Assembly (NCBI RefSeq): GCF_035222485.1
Contig: NC_085924.1
Location: 1,054,001-1,118,000 of the forward strand
Source of the DNA: Podospora pseudoanserina
Taxonomy: Eukaryota > Ascomycota > Sordariomycetes > Sordariales > Podosporaceae
DNA: 64,000 nucleotides
Direction of reading: 5' to 3'
A program made the translations under genes and the position numbers. Positions 1-10,874 of this stretch are shown here, piece by piece. Within the stretch, counting starts at the first letter, position 1. The number at the start of each line of letters is the position of its first letter. Below the pieces are notes generated by a model, which did not search any database, had not been told where the DNA came from, and was given only the letters and a program-made list of their open reading frames with translations.

Positions 1-2594
1 GAGCAAGTCACAAAACAGTTCCTGTCCATGAGTGTGGGATGGGCCGACAACGTACTCTTGGCAATGGGCCCCCTGGGTATCTTGACCATTGTTGTGAGCG
101 CCATCCGTGTAGCGGGTGAGACCGTACCAAACCTCAAGGCGCTCATCGGCAGAGCAAGGGAGGACAGGGCCAGCGTTGAAGTTGAGTTACTCTCTTCAAC
201 ATCTAGGGAGGTTTGCGAACTGTGGACAGGAACCCAGATCGTTCGAGTACGCGGACAACCCCTCATATCTCAGCCGTTCATCATGACCGACACGGGTAAC
301 GTCTATCCCCTGTGGAATGATGTGGCACAGGGGACTTTCGAGGTCAACTTCATGGCGAAAGACTGGGATCGCGAAACCAGCTTGTTAGCAAAAGTGCCGC
401 CCAATCTTGGCTTGAATATCAGCGGTGCCATCCCTTCGAACCGTGAAATGTGGATGTGGGCTGCTCTGGGAACTGTCCTGCAACTAGCCTCCCTGGTTGT
501 GAGCGGGACTGTCACTTATCGTTGGAACTTGGCCCAGGTCGAAGTTCCCACCACCACATACGGATATCCCTGCTATCTTCTGGGCACGCTGCTTTTGACT
601 CTCGGGGTTCTCCTGTGCGGACATATAGTTGAGACTGTCAGTAAAGAAAGGACTTTCAGATGTAAGGCAAAAATGCGAAAAAGAGTGCGCATTTTTCGCA
701 TTCAACTGGCCGCCACCGTGAACGACCAGCACTTTGACAGTTATCTTATCTTCAACTCCCCCGAGAATCCTGACGTCTATGCATCATTCTATCAGGGCAT
801 GAAGATGAATACTCGGTATGTTCATTACCCTCCAGCCTGAATACCGCTGTTTGCTAACATCAATATTTGCGAGATATTATGCAATTGCAGGATCAGCGCT
901 GTCGTTCATGGGCTTTGTCACACAATTTATTGGATTGAGGGGATTGCATTGGTCAGCTGCCGTTATCCAGCTTGCCGCCACGCTCGTCATGACGGTTTTC
1001 AGGGCCTACGTTCGACGAGGCCTTGCCAAGGGCCTCCCTGCTGTCCTGGTAAATACAGATCTGGACCCTGCGCTCACCCTGGCGGTGAACGTTGCTAAAT
1101 GGCATACCTTGGAAAGTTCGATAGAAAGGTACGCCAGAAAAAAGCTGACGGGCTTGAACTGTGAGTCTCTCGAATCTCTCGGCATCATAACCGGCGGTTG
1201 CAAGCTTTGGTATCAAAGTGGACGTGTTACAGGAAATATACCTGTGCGTCACGAAGTCCTCCTTCCAAAGTCAACACCGCCAACCGGTCGACAACTGCCT
1301 CACCTGTCTACATCCATAAGAATTGAGGGGAAGTCACCGGGGGGTGCTGCAACGGAACAGGGCACAGAAGTTCATGCACTCCTGACCATGTGGGAAAACG
1401 CGTCATTTCTCCACAGAGAACAGTCTGCTGCATCGTCGCAAGCTCAAACTTTGGAAAATGCAATCTGGAAAGTCATGGCATATTTGGAAGAGTCAGGGAG
1501 GGATCCAACACCACTGATCAGTTGGAAGAAAACTTCCCCATTTCTTAAAAGGGCTTCCCAATCTGCAGAGTGTGGTCGATTGATATGGGGAGTGGACTGC
1601 TTAGGGTACCGATCACCAAAGGATGGAAATGGCTGCGAACCTCTCGAGGCCACAGCATCCCACGTTTATTCAACAGAAATTCCCTTGGCAGTTGACTACC
1701 CCACGAAAAAGATGCGGGATATTCTTGAAGCTCTTCTTTCAATCTCTTCCTGTGGCAGTCAGCCCTTCAGAATGGCTAGAATCATTGGGACGCAACCAGT
1801 ACCCTCCGACAATCCGGTGCAGGGTAATCTAGCCCGGTGGCTTGGAAGTAGGTCGAGGGCTGGAAATATGAATGGGATCGCTGACGAAAACGACTATGGA
1901 ATGGGCTGGGGACTCTGCTGGGGAATGTATCTGTCGCCCTTGGCGAAGTCACAGTAAGTTCGCCGTGTTAACCTCCAGACCAGATGCACACACCCGCGTC
2001 CACTGTGCCTGTGACTAACTGGTACTCGATAGCAACAATGGAAGCGACGGGGACACCAAGGCTAGGACGCTCACGAACGATGATTCTGGTGAAGAGAGAA
2101 TCATAATTGTCCCTTGGCCAAATGCCTCCACCGGTCTTGAAAGCTATGCTCAAGAGCTTTTTTCCCTTTTCCTCTTAGCGATAGCAGAACATATCGAGAA
2201 GGTGAATGGCGTTACTGAAAACCTTGATATTGATACATCCCCGGCTAGCAAGGAGCAAGATGGCTACATGTACGAATATCAGAATACATGGCAGGACGTG
2301 GAAACTCCTCCCAGGTCACTGGAGAACTCTGTGTTTGAAGGCTTGGTAGACATTGCTGTCGAAACAGGTATCTGCACAACCAGGAAGGCAGCCCGGATTC
2401 TCATCATTCCAGCCTTTGCATGGCACGGTCTACTACCAGAAGTGGACAGTACTAGCACTGTGGAGAACAAACATGAAGCATCGGACAACTTAGGCCCAGC
2501 CAGGAGCGGATTGATGTCAAGACAAGGCGCCGGATGGGATGCAGCCTGTAGTGTTGAAACAGTTTCACAGCAGGAGGCGGGGCAGACTAGGTAG
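1..2594 (+). CDS. Large fungal membrane protein, 5' end outside the window (partial)
   Basis: The reading frame is already open at base 1 (EQVTKQFLSMSVGWADN), so the Met at base 28 is probably internal. My exon model is <1..815, 874..1953, 2033..2594, which keeps frame and gives 818 residues. Intron 1 begins GTATGT and has a GCTAAC branch-like site at about 852; the only frame-keeping acceptor I found is GAG at 871-873, which is unusual. Intron 2 (GTAAGT..TAG) fits well. The protein has a hydrophobic segment near LLAMGPLGILTIVVSAIRV, an R-V-x-G region, two more hydrophobic segments in exon 1, and the block FVTQFIGLRGLHWSAAVIQL in exon 2. I recognise this layout from large uncharacterised fungal proteins, often near ankyrin or NLR-like genes. 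The biochemical function is unknown. Being a gene is clear; the first splice is the weak point. Confidence 0.75.
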
Positions 2595-3185
2595 CAACGA
2601 GATGGACCGAGACGAGAAAGAGAAGATGGAGTAGGTAATAGAAACGTTGGTGGAATGATAAGCGCTTAAAGGATATAGGGTTACCACTTCTAGCTTGGAA
2701 TTAGGTCCACGATACTTGATAATGGTTTCTGGTTAATATCAAATGTTCTGGTTGATAGACCTACCTTCTCGGTTCGTCCCGAGTTGACCTCTCAGAATCC
2801 CTCCAGTCCCCAACTCTGCCAATCTTCCCACCACCCCTTACTCCCTTCCTTCTCCCCTGGCCACAGGATCCTAAACTGCACCATCAACCGACCCTCTGTA
2901 CACACCTCCATCGATTCTTCTTGCAACGCCTCCTGCCACCTTGACTGCTCTTCTCAAATCTCCTTCACCCTCACAGTGTTGGAACTGCCTCTACGGCATC
3001 AGTTGTCACCGAAAGACCCGTCAAAAACCCACTGCCCCCGCAGTGCCTGTAATAGCGACGGTATTTCATCATCATCCCCTACCGTCCTTCTGTGATAACA
3101 ATTACTACCGCAACTTCAGCACGGCGGCTCCGGCATGCAGACAGTACGCATGCTCGTATTGCAACACCTGGTACGCACTATCATT
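2595..3185. other. Intergenic, C-rich plus strand, no gene seen
   Basis: Pyrimidine-rich stretches, mainly CCC and CTTC runs at about 2790-3000, give chance reading frames of 100 residues without domain sense. It separates two convergent loci: the membrane-protein gene and the minus-strand F-box-like relic. Confidence 0.5.
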
Positions 3186-3785
3186 CTTCACATATTTGAG
3201 CAGGAAGCTGCCAGGAGATCAAAGACCTGCCTGGCCAGCTTCTCGTCAATCGCAGAGTTGATCATGACGTCGAGAATGTCTTGGTTGAATCCTCTGGGTT
3301 TGAGCTCTGGTGGATTGTCAGACCTTCCAAGCACCTGACTCTTTATCGTTCGCATGGCTGGAAGCAAATCGACAACATTGGTAGCCCTATCTACCGTTTG
3401 TTGCGCTCGTGAATGTCGATTCGACTGCTTCGGACATTCAACAACCTCAAACCAGTTGTAGGTACCGTCATTATTTGTTTCGAGTCCTGCGTCGAGCGGA
3501 AGGGCAAGCTTTTCCAGCCTTGGGAAACTGGCCCCGATCGTCTTGTACAATGCAACCTCAGGTTGGTCGCCTTTGGAACGCTTGTCCGGGAGCGACAGCT
3601 TCTCGACGAACGGGAAGATGGCACCGAGTGATGCGGTGCGAGAGAACCGGCACGATATTGGACACCGGCAGTGTCAATGGAAAGTTGGGGCTTTTGTCAA
3701 AACATGATCTGCTCTGGACACGCAGTGTAACACACCTGACATCCCAATGGACCCCAAACTGCATTTTAGCCAGACTCTTATCACG
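3186..3785 (-). pseudogene. Relic of the C-terminal half of a fungal F-box/LRR-like gene
   Basis: The minus strand carries pieces such as GAIFPFVEKLSLPDKRSK, ASFPRLEKLALPLDAG and INSAIDEKLARQVFDLLAAS in consistent order. These resemble the C-terminal part of a common uncharacterised fungal family that often starts with an F-box. The frame changes at least once, near 3580-3700: the CVTLRVQSRSCF segment lies in a different frame from the FPFVEKL segment. No F-box and no start codon are visible. The piece is therefore most likely a truncated, frame-shifted relic. An active gene with unrecognised introns is less likely. The family name is inferred from layout, not from a search. Confidence 0.45.
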
Positions 3786-3990
3786 CCAAGTATGGTGACA
3801 ACAATCATCGAAAGATGATGTATGCCATCGAGAGGCCTCAGAGCCTTGTTGAATTTTTACAGAGCTGAATAAAAGAGTTGTTATAGAGGTACCATGGAGA
3901 CGACCGACCTTCCAAACTCCTACTTCGATCTCATCGTCTCATCATCTCAAGTTATCATTATCACCAGACTCTCGAATTCACAACAACAAC

Positions 3991-6330
3991 ATGGAGGTCC
4001 TAAGTGCTGTCCTGGGGATTTTGAGCGTGACGGTGAAAACGACATCCAAAGTTCACAACTTGATTGAACATTGGCGCCATGCACCAGAAGGATTACACCG
4101 TTTGTTGGACGACCTTCGCCGCGCGCATCAGTTTCTTGCGGAGACAGAAACAGGACTTCGAACGCTCTACGAACTTTCATTCAATAGTAACCGCAGTCAC
4201 TCAATTACAGAAGGTCTTATAGGCTTGCTTGAGGATGGCGTGGTGGTTGTGTGCCGAATCGAACAGGTCATTGATAAACTCTCGGATGGGGCCGACCTTG
4301 ATAGATTTTGTCCAGAACAATTGGGGAGAATGAAGAAGGCGAGATGATAAGGGGATACGCAGAGATAGCTACAATGCAGAAGGATCTGAAGAAGATCACA
4401 ATGGGAATATACCAACTTCTTGTCGTTCAAAATATGTAAGTTGAGAACCCTGCCTTGGTTCAATTTGACCATCTAATAACTCGTTGTAGCCATATCTCAG
4501 TGGGGATCCGCGAGTACCTGGAGCAATCCACGCATGATATCACTGCCCGCATTGAACACGGTTTAGAAATAGCGTTGAAAACCCAGACACGCCAGATTGC
4601 TCAAACTGCAGCCAAGACAGTGCTTGCACACACTCTGGGCACCACGACACTTCAGGATCACGGCGGCATCAAAGCAGACATGCAGCCATGCACAAAGAAC
4701 AATCTGCACCAACAGGCAACCTCACCGGCTCTCGGAGATGTGTCACTGCCCGAGTGGACATCTTTGAACCATCGCCAATCTCTCTGGCCTCGACAACTGT
4801 CCATTTATGATCCGAGTTGTCCTTACCGCTACTATTCTAACAAGACCTATATCCGTTAACGGTTATTATTATTAGTTCCTATAGTTTGTATAATAAATTT
4901 TACCATCTTTAAAGAGTTTTAATGGTTTTATATAAACCTAAGCTAGTAAATATCTCGAATTAATTAATATCTTTTTATAAAGTTCGGTATAATTTGTTAC
5001 TATTTTAAATAATTATTTTAAGGAAAGATCACAATTTTCTTTTTTAATAACTTTAACGGTAATTCTAACATAAATTTATAATTATTCAATTAATTCGAAA
5101 TAAAAATAGGTTTAATTATAAATAATATTTGTAGGTATAAAAAAAAAGGGACTTAAAAAAGTAAAGAAATTACGATAAAAAAGGCGAGCGTTAATTTATA
5201 ACGTCAAGGGCTCTTTTACTAAAGGCTTATTACTATATTTCGTACTCCGGTTATTTTATATCTCTATTATTCGCATCTCAAGATAGTCTAGCCTAGATCT
5301 GTACTAGGAATATACTATTGTAGAAAGGGGCGCTACGATACTAGTTAAGCTCGCGCTTCCAGTATATTTCTCTACCGCATCAGCACACGAACTTGCAGAC
5401 ATCCTTCCGATCCGTGAGAGTTTGGAGGCAACATCTTGGCTACATCAGGCTGCACTCGGATACTCCACGTTGATTCGGAGGTGGCATTGTCGCAATCAGA
5501 CTACACAAGGAATATCAACACACTGGACCACGGTTACTATCCTCTTGACTATGCTGTTATGAGGGGTGACCTGAAGGCCATCTCCGCATTGGTTTACGCA
5601 GGTGCTTGCCTGAACCTGGCGAGCTTGGACGACCGCCCTCATGCGTGCATCCCTCTTGGGCCATTATGATGCAGTTAAGCTGCTCTTGGACCTAGGTGCC
5701 GAGCTGAATAAGGGAAATGTATATGCAGTCACTCCCTTAATGCAAGCGGCACAGCACGACTCATCTACTTCTCCGGCAGTTATTCGCCTTCTGCTTCAGA
5801 GAGGTGCCAATATCAACGCGGTATCAACACAAGGAGGAACAGCAGTAGGCTATGCAGCCGGCTTGGGAAACGTTGAGTCCATGAAGACTCTCATCGAAAA
5901 TCGTGCACAGATTGACGTTATCGAGCACAATGGCAACACCCCCTTGCTCAGCGCGCTCTGGCGTGGCCATCACGAGATTGTAAAACTCTTCCTCGCCGCA
6001 GGAGTGAACTATCAAAGAAGCACCCCTGGCAGAACAGGCGTTCTGCAAGTTTTGGCATCTACATCTGATGAGAAGATGATGGAGATGTTTACCAAGGCAA
6101 GGCTGAGAGGGATCCAGAGGCAGAGGACATCAGTTCAGAGGAAATCTTTGCTAGACCTGTTCAACGAACGACGGTCGACACCGCAGCTTCGGCAAGCATT
6201 CAATAACTTGTTGGACAGCATTGAATATGAAGAGTCAACCAGAGCTAAGGATGGGGAGGTTGAATGCGTCATGGAGCAATCAGATACTGACGAGGAGTTT
6301 CACGATGACCATGAGTCACTGCAGGACTGA
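3991..6330 (+). pseudogene. Helo-like N-terminal domain plus ankyrin repeat gene, decayed
   Basis: From ATG 3991 the protein begins MEVLSAVLGILSVTVKTTSK, a start typical of the fungal N-terminal domain found on NLR-like and ankyrin proteins. The frame shifts by one base near 4340 (RMKKAR, then a frame reading GYAEIATMQKDLKKITMGIY). An intron (GTAAGT at about 4436, TAG at about 4490) joins the next segment, rich in coiled-coil-like residues (REYLEQSTHDITARIEHGLE) and ending in DPSCPYR. About 500 bases of AT-rich DNA follow. Ankyrin repeats then run from about 5520 to 6050 (GHYDAVKLLLDLGAELNKG; another ends LLLQRGANINAV), with a further frameshift near 5650, and an acidic tail ends at 6330. Such proteins are thought to act in recognition or signalling. 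In this state no full-length product is expected. Confidence 0.6.
4860..5380. other. AT-rich, TpA-rich island inside the ankyrin locus (RIP-like)
   Basis: Composition changes sharply just after 4855, from mixed coding DNA to long A/T stretches with very many TA dinucleotides, and returns to normal by about 5390. TpA excess with loss of CpA is the signature of repeat-induced point mutation, which acts on duplicated DNA in Pezizomycotina. The island lies where the cysteine-rich middle of the ankyrin protein should be. It may be an inserted repeat that was mutated, or the gene's own middle if a duplicated copy triggered the process. I cannot identify a source element from what remains. Confidence 0.6.
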
Positions 6331-6566
6331 GCAATACCGTGTACTAGGTAGCATCAGCATATTTTCTGAGTGCCGCAAGCAAAATCTCCTCTTGATATTT
6401 ATAGGCCTTTTCCAAGGCAGAGCCGCTGTATATGAAGTTCTATCCTCGACGGCGCCCTCTTCAGGTACCTTACACAAGTCACAGTTTGTGAACGTCGAGC
6501 ACTTACCTTCATGTTAAACCGATGGGCCTTGGCCGACGACAAAAGTCTACTTTGGGGGAGATTCAC

Positions 6567-7032
6567 TAGTCATGGTGAATATTCCCAACAGTGAAGAAGG
6601 TGAATACGGATGATTCCACACAGTCTTGCGGTGTCTGTTCACCAGCCCACTTTTCTGATGCAGAGTTTCTCCCAAGTAAATTTTCCATGGAATATATATG
6701 TCTCTTGTTAGTCTTCTAACTCCTCCTTTTCTTGGATTCCCATGACCGTTCAGACGAGGCATTCTCATTCAGTCACAAGGTACCCGCCGCTCACAACTAA
6801 GTAAGCAAGCAAAGCCTCAAGAAAGCTTAGTAGGTGCCAATCTACAATATCACCACGTACTCTCTGCACCAGGACACGTCTTTCATGGGCAGAACACTAA
6901 CAATCTACAGAGGGTTCATAAGAGACAAAACCGCAGGAAAAATACCCTAGGCTGTCGGACTTGGTAGCCGACAGCAATCCGCTGCCAGATAAAACCATCA
7001 ACATGACCTTACGCTACCCCCCGGGTCTATAA
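6567..7032 (+). pseudogene. Array copy A: decayed member with LVADS motif
   Basis: The motif here is LSDLVADSNPLPDKTINM, in frame from about 6949, ending at a TAA at 7030-7032. The open stretch starts at 6922 without ATG. Upstream DNA at 6567-6672 resembles 8438-8536 in front of copy E (shared blocks around AATATTCCCAACA, GGTGAATA and the CCCACTTT..TTCTCC end), and the DNA before the motif (GACAAAACCGCAGGAAAA) resembles that before E (GACAAAAAGCAGCCGGAAAA). The motif lacks the R-P-I-G end. I read it as an old duplicate that has lost its start and tail. I do not recognise the family. Confidence 0.4.
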
Positions 7033-7377
7033 AAACAAGGAACCTCTCGCCCTTTGCGACAGCAGCACCCCCAAACACTCTCAGACTTGGTGGCGGACAG
7101 TGAGCCGCTACCAAACTCGACCTTGAAGCGGACACCCACCAACCACCTCCCTGGCCCGATCGGCCAAGAGCCCGGAGAATCATTAACACCGATAACACTT
7201 CAGAAATTTAAAACAACTTTACTAGAAGCACCGAAACGCAGCATCGTGGGTGGCGGCAGGGCTAGTCAGCGCCCAAAACCCGTCTTTCTGCTGCGACGAG
7301 AGCTCGTATCTCTGCTCGTATTCAGGCGCTCGTTCGGGCTTTACAATAGAGCGAGAGGAGGTAATGGTGGAAGATAG
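7033..7377 (+). CDS. Array copy B: LVADSEPLP..LPGPIG motif, unrecognised
   Basis: The frame is open from the stop of copy A to 7377. There is no ATG; the only near-start is TTG at 7054. The motif at 7075-7164 reads TLSDLVADSEPLPNSTLKRT, then P-T-N-H-L-P-G-P-I-G. Compared with copy A, the first part differs mostly at third codon positions (CTG/CTC, TCG/TCA, GTA/GTG, GCC/GCG, AGC/AGT), which is what selection on protein leaves. After about 7240 a second frame reads TRLSAATRARISARIQALV, close in feel to the tail of copy D, so a frameshift in the tail is likely. It may be an exon of a spliced gene whose first exon lies upstream, or a decaying paralog. Confidence 0.35.
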   Translation, partial: KQGTSRPLRQQHPQTLSDLVADSEPLPNSTLKRTPTNHLPGPIGQEPGESLTPITLQKFKTTLLEAPKRSIVGGGRASQRPKPVFLLRRELVSLLVFRRSFGLYNRARGGNGGR

Positions 7378-7521
7378 ATACGGGATTCTGCGGGTCGGGA
7401 ATTGTACCTGGGATCATCGAGTTACATAACTGTTGTGGTCTAGTTGCTCTTGGTTTCTTTGCCATGGTCTAACGGGTTGGTTTGTTGGTAGAAGAATTTG
7501 GGTGGATAAGCGATGAAATAG

Positions 7522-7920
7522 GGGACTCAACGGACTCAGGTCCAGGATACCGATACACTTCCAGACTTGGTGGCTCAGAGTCGCCCTTTGGTGGACACAA
7601 CCGTGAACAGGATCTCAACCATACAATCACACCCAGGCCTGTCAAGACAGGGAACTCCACCTGCCCAGTGTCGGCACGAGCACCAGACGCTCGCAGAGTT
7701 AGTAGCTGAGACTGACCCTCTCCCAAACACGACTCTTGGGCGGATTCCCAAACACGCTTTACCCCGACCCATCGGCGCGTCTTTGAGGCAGGATCCCAAG
7801 ACACCCGAGCGCAGTCCCGCGGTGATTCTAGATGACAGCACTCTTCGTGTGCCCGTTGCTCGGAATCACGTAACTTCAGAGAACAGAGCCCGGGTCGTGG
7901 CACGCACTCGCGTATTATAA
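7522..7920 (+). CDS. Array copies C and D: two motif units in one open frame, unrecognised
   Basis: One open frame from 7522 to the TAA at 7918-7920 carries two units. Unit C is at 7555-7644 (TLPDLVAQSRPLVDTTVNRI). Unit D is at 7687-7776 (TLAELVAETDPLPNTTLGRI, then P-K-H-A-L-P-R-P-I-G). The spacing between units is 132 bases, close to the 126 bases between units A and B, so a duplication of about that size is likely. The tail is basic (SENRARVVARTRVL). No ATG precedes unit C in frame, but ACTCAG at 7534-7539 and TCCAG at 7541-7545 could be intron acceptors. No signal peptide, membrane segment or known domain is visible, and I assign no function. Confidence 0.4.
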   Translation, partial: GTQRTQVQDTDTLPDLVAQSRPLVDTTVNRISTIQSHPGLSRQGTPPAQCRHEHQTLAELVAETDPLPNTTLGRIPKHALPRPIGASLRQDPKTPERSPAVILDDSTLRVPVARNHVTSENRARVVARTRVL

Positions 7921-8764
7921 GAGGCTTTAGCACGTGGTGGGAGGGGCAACTACAAGTAGCAGTTGAAGGGAGATATGGAATCTTGATTTGGATTGGGGTT
8001 ATTTCCCTTGGTTGGCAATCTGGCGTTCCTGAATCATGTCGTGTTAGCAGCGGTGCAGCAGGGACACTGTTGCTTCTTCAAAGAGTTCATACTCCATGGG
8101 ATGAAGCCAAGACATTAACATATCTCTATTGATAAACTCAAGTCTTTTCCAAGTCAGTCAGAAATACAACCTTCACCCTCAAGGCTATATTCGGTGCCAA
8201 ATCCAGACAGTTGGATTGAGGCGCGAAATTGACGTGATGAAACTGTTTGGTAAAACGCAGTATCGGAACACCGGAGCGTCCGATGTCCATACATGGATAT
8301 ACTCCATGACCAGGAAGTTGTAGTCCAACTGCAAATTTCACCCAAGCCCTGCTCCCACCTTGAATGAGTGCAACCGTCGATCCTACGATTTGCATTTGCT
8401 CGGTTTAGCCTTACATTCATCCGCAAACCCACTTGTGATTGTCAATATTTCCAACAATAAGGAACGTGAATAGGTCGGAGGATAATACCATGAGTTGTGA
8501 GTCTCTTCACAGGCCCACTTTAGAGTGCCTTCTCCAGCGTGAATGTAAACTTCCTTGTGCTTCCTTTCCTGTTGTAGCAAATGGTCATCAAGAAGACCAC
8601 CAAGCAACAACTATATCAAGAGAACAAACCAAACACACCTTTGAACAATCAGAAAGGACACCCATCTACCAAGCCAAAACAAAAGGGTGAGCATCTCACA
8701 TATCTGATGTAACCTTGAACACGCAACCTGACAAAAATAATCAGAAAAGCCACTCCCGCACCAC

Positions 8765-9127
8765 ATGCCCATCAAAATGACTCTCGACCATCTCACCCTT
8801 CGACCCGTCATTCCTTTGGCACTATACCAATCAAAAGAGGACAAAAAGCAGCCGGAAAAGCCCCACACACTTGCGGACTTGGTGGCTGAGAGTGAGCCCT
8901 TGCCAGTGAGCACTCTTCAGAGGATACCCACCCCCCTTCTCCCTCGCCCTATTGGCACGTCCAGGATTTCGACATTACGGCTGCCTCCGGGCTTCGAGCA
9001 CTTATTTTCGACAGAGGCAGCGGATAAGCGCTATGCCGACCAGATCACAGCTGGCGGGACTGCTGGCGAGTGTGCTTCAAGATCCCAGAAAAAACACGCA
9101 AAATATCGCACTCGAATTTTGCTTTAG
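8765..9127 (+). CDS. Array copy E: best preserved member, 120 residues, unrecognised
   Basis: ATG 8765 opens a 120-codon frame ending TAG at 9127. Layout: an N-terminal region (MPIKMTLDHLTLRPVIPLAL), a lysine-rich linker (EDKKQPEKPH), the motif at 8867-8956 (TLADLVAESEPLPVSTLQRI, then P-T-P-L-L-P-R-P-I-G), a middle part with LPPGFEHLFSTEAADKRYAD, and a basic tail ending YRTRILL. An upstream frame with ATG 8490 ends next to GTGAGC at about 8687, and ATAATCAG at 8737-8744 is a plausible acceptor, so the gene may have a 5' exon. This is the only copy with a start codon, complete motif and tail in one frame, so it is the most likely working gene of the array. Function unknown. Confidence 0.45.
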   Translation: MPIKMTLDHLTLRPVIPLALYQSKEDKKQPEKPHTLADLVAESEPLPVSTLQRIPTPLLPRPIGTSRISTLRLPPGFEHLFSTEAADKRYADQITAGGTAGECASRSQKKHAKYRTRILL

Positions 9128-10874
9128 GATGGAGGTAGCCGAATGGACTTTTTCCTTCTTTGTGGAGCGGAGGATAGTTTGGGTGAAAAGGCGACGCGAT
9201 ACAGGGCGTAGAGCAAACTGAAATATATCATTCAGTTACCAGCGACAGCGAATTATTGCTCTTGAAGCAGGTGCCGATACATGTAGTGCAGGTTGGACGA
9301 GTGACCTTGTTCAGCCTCGGGTTGCCAAGTCTTGTGGTAAGGCCCAAGCATTGTCCGGTTTCTGGTCCCCGCCGCGTGGCTCCCAACTCTTGCGCTCCTA
9401 TCAACAAACAGGCCAATCAAGTGGGCAGTTCTCCTTCCTGAAAGTCTAAGATGCGGGGAACTGCTACTACTTCCTCGCCATGATTCCTTACTTTTTCCCC
9501 CTCAATAGATAATCAAGAGTTTCATCAAGTCAAGTTGATATCCTCCAGTTTGCCGCGTCCGATATGACCACATCACATGAACTTGTCCCCATACTTTGCA
9601 CAGTTTGCATGGGCATTTTCCAGACACCGAGCTCTCGGGAGTTGACATCGATCCCGCAATTTTGGCTTCTTCCTAAGGCTGAAGGGGTAGTGCAAGAACG
9701 TAACGGTTGTCATGGTCTAGCACAACCTTCATTATATGAGTTAAGTGAGGCCTCAACACGATCATTCTGACAACTCATGAATTGGAACCCTATCTCTACT
9801 GGAAGTAAGTATTCGGGGGATCCGGCTTCATAGTTCTGCGGTGATCAGCGCCATGTTACACAGTCAGCTGAGTGGCTTCAGTCGTCGGACCTGTTTCTTC
9901 GGCACTTGCACGGCGCAAGTCCATTCGGCATGCCCCGCAAATCAAATTGTGTCGAGTGGCTTTGCTTGTGTACCCGAGCACGGCATGTTGAAAGATAATG
10001 ACATGCAGCAATTCTGTGGGACTTTGATCCAGTTCAGTTAAACTGTTGTATCTAACGATGCCCCTATTTCATCGGGGCTAGACATGTTGTGTCCATGGTC
10101 GCCTCGTCTCAGGGGCCTGGTTTTAGCGTCACTCACCCTGATGAAAGTAACATCACTTCGGCATCTCTTCTGGGGTTGAAGATGTGTACTATGATCCCAG
10201 AATGACTCTCCACGTTTCTCGGAGCCGAAGGCAGAAGTATCATCACAAGTGTTTATATTCTAGCCGAGTTTGAGGTATGATCAACCCATCTACCGAGCGG
10301 CGCAGCTACGAACAGCTCAAGAGGATTTCCACACCAATGGGGATATCACAAGTCCGGTGCATTCGGACTCACGACTGCCCATAACCCGGAGGGGAACTAA
10401 CTGCTCTGTTCATCACCAAAAAATATCAGCCAATGAGACCTACACCCAACCCACCCCCCCTAGGCCTCACAGCGGTGATTACACCAGGGAAAGATGGACG
10501 TGTAGAAAGCCAACTGCATGTTTCACCTCCACACATTGGCCCCCCGAGCACATGGCTGTCGTGCTTCGGTACCGATTATCCCTGCGTCTAGGGGCAACTT
10601 TTCTGGTCATTGGTGTCGTGAAGGTCTGGTCCGGGCCGCTGCCGAGCCACATATATGCTTCCCAGGCTGAGTTTTGTGTTTCCTTTCAGTACTCCTCATA
10701 GAGATGGCGACTTTATAAAGACACCGTTTTGCCTTGCCAAGGGGTTCAGTGATTCCTTCCTGCTTACCTTCCTTGTCATGGCCTTGTCAAGACCCTGGAT
10801 CTTCTAAGATCCTTCAAATTGCCTTTACATCACTTACAACAGAGGATTAGTCCTTTAGACCTGGGCTCTTCACA
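9128..10874. other. Intergenic, 1.7 kb, no gene supported
   Basis: Reading frames here, including one of 143 codons at 10270-10701, show no domain, no compositional regularity and no relation to neighbours. The last few hundred bases are presumably the promoter of the PTH11-like gene. Confidence 0.5.

Noticed and set aside
7469-7933. 154-codon minus-strand frame opposite array copies C and D
   Set aside because: It mirrors the plus-strand motif frame, and its codon pattern follows the opposite strand's third positions; no start context or domain.
10270-10701. 143-codon plus-strand frame
   Set aside because: Random-looking composition, no domain, no homologous block, no splice partner.
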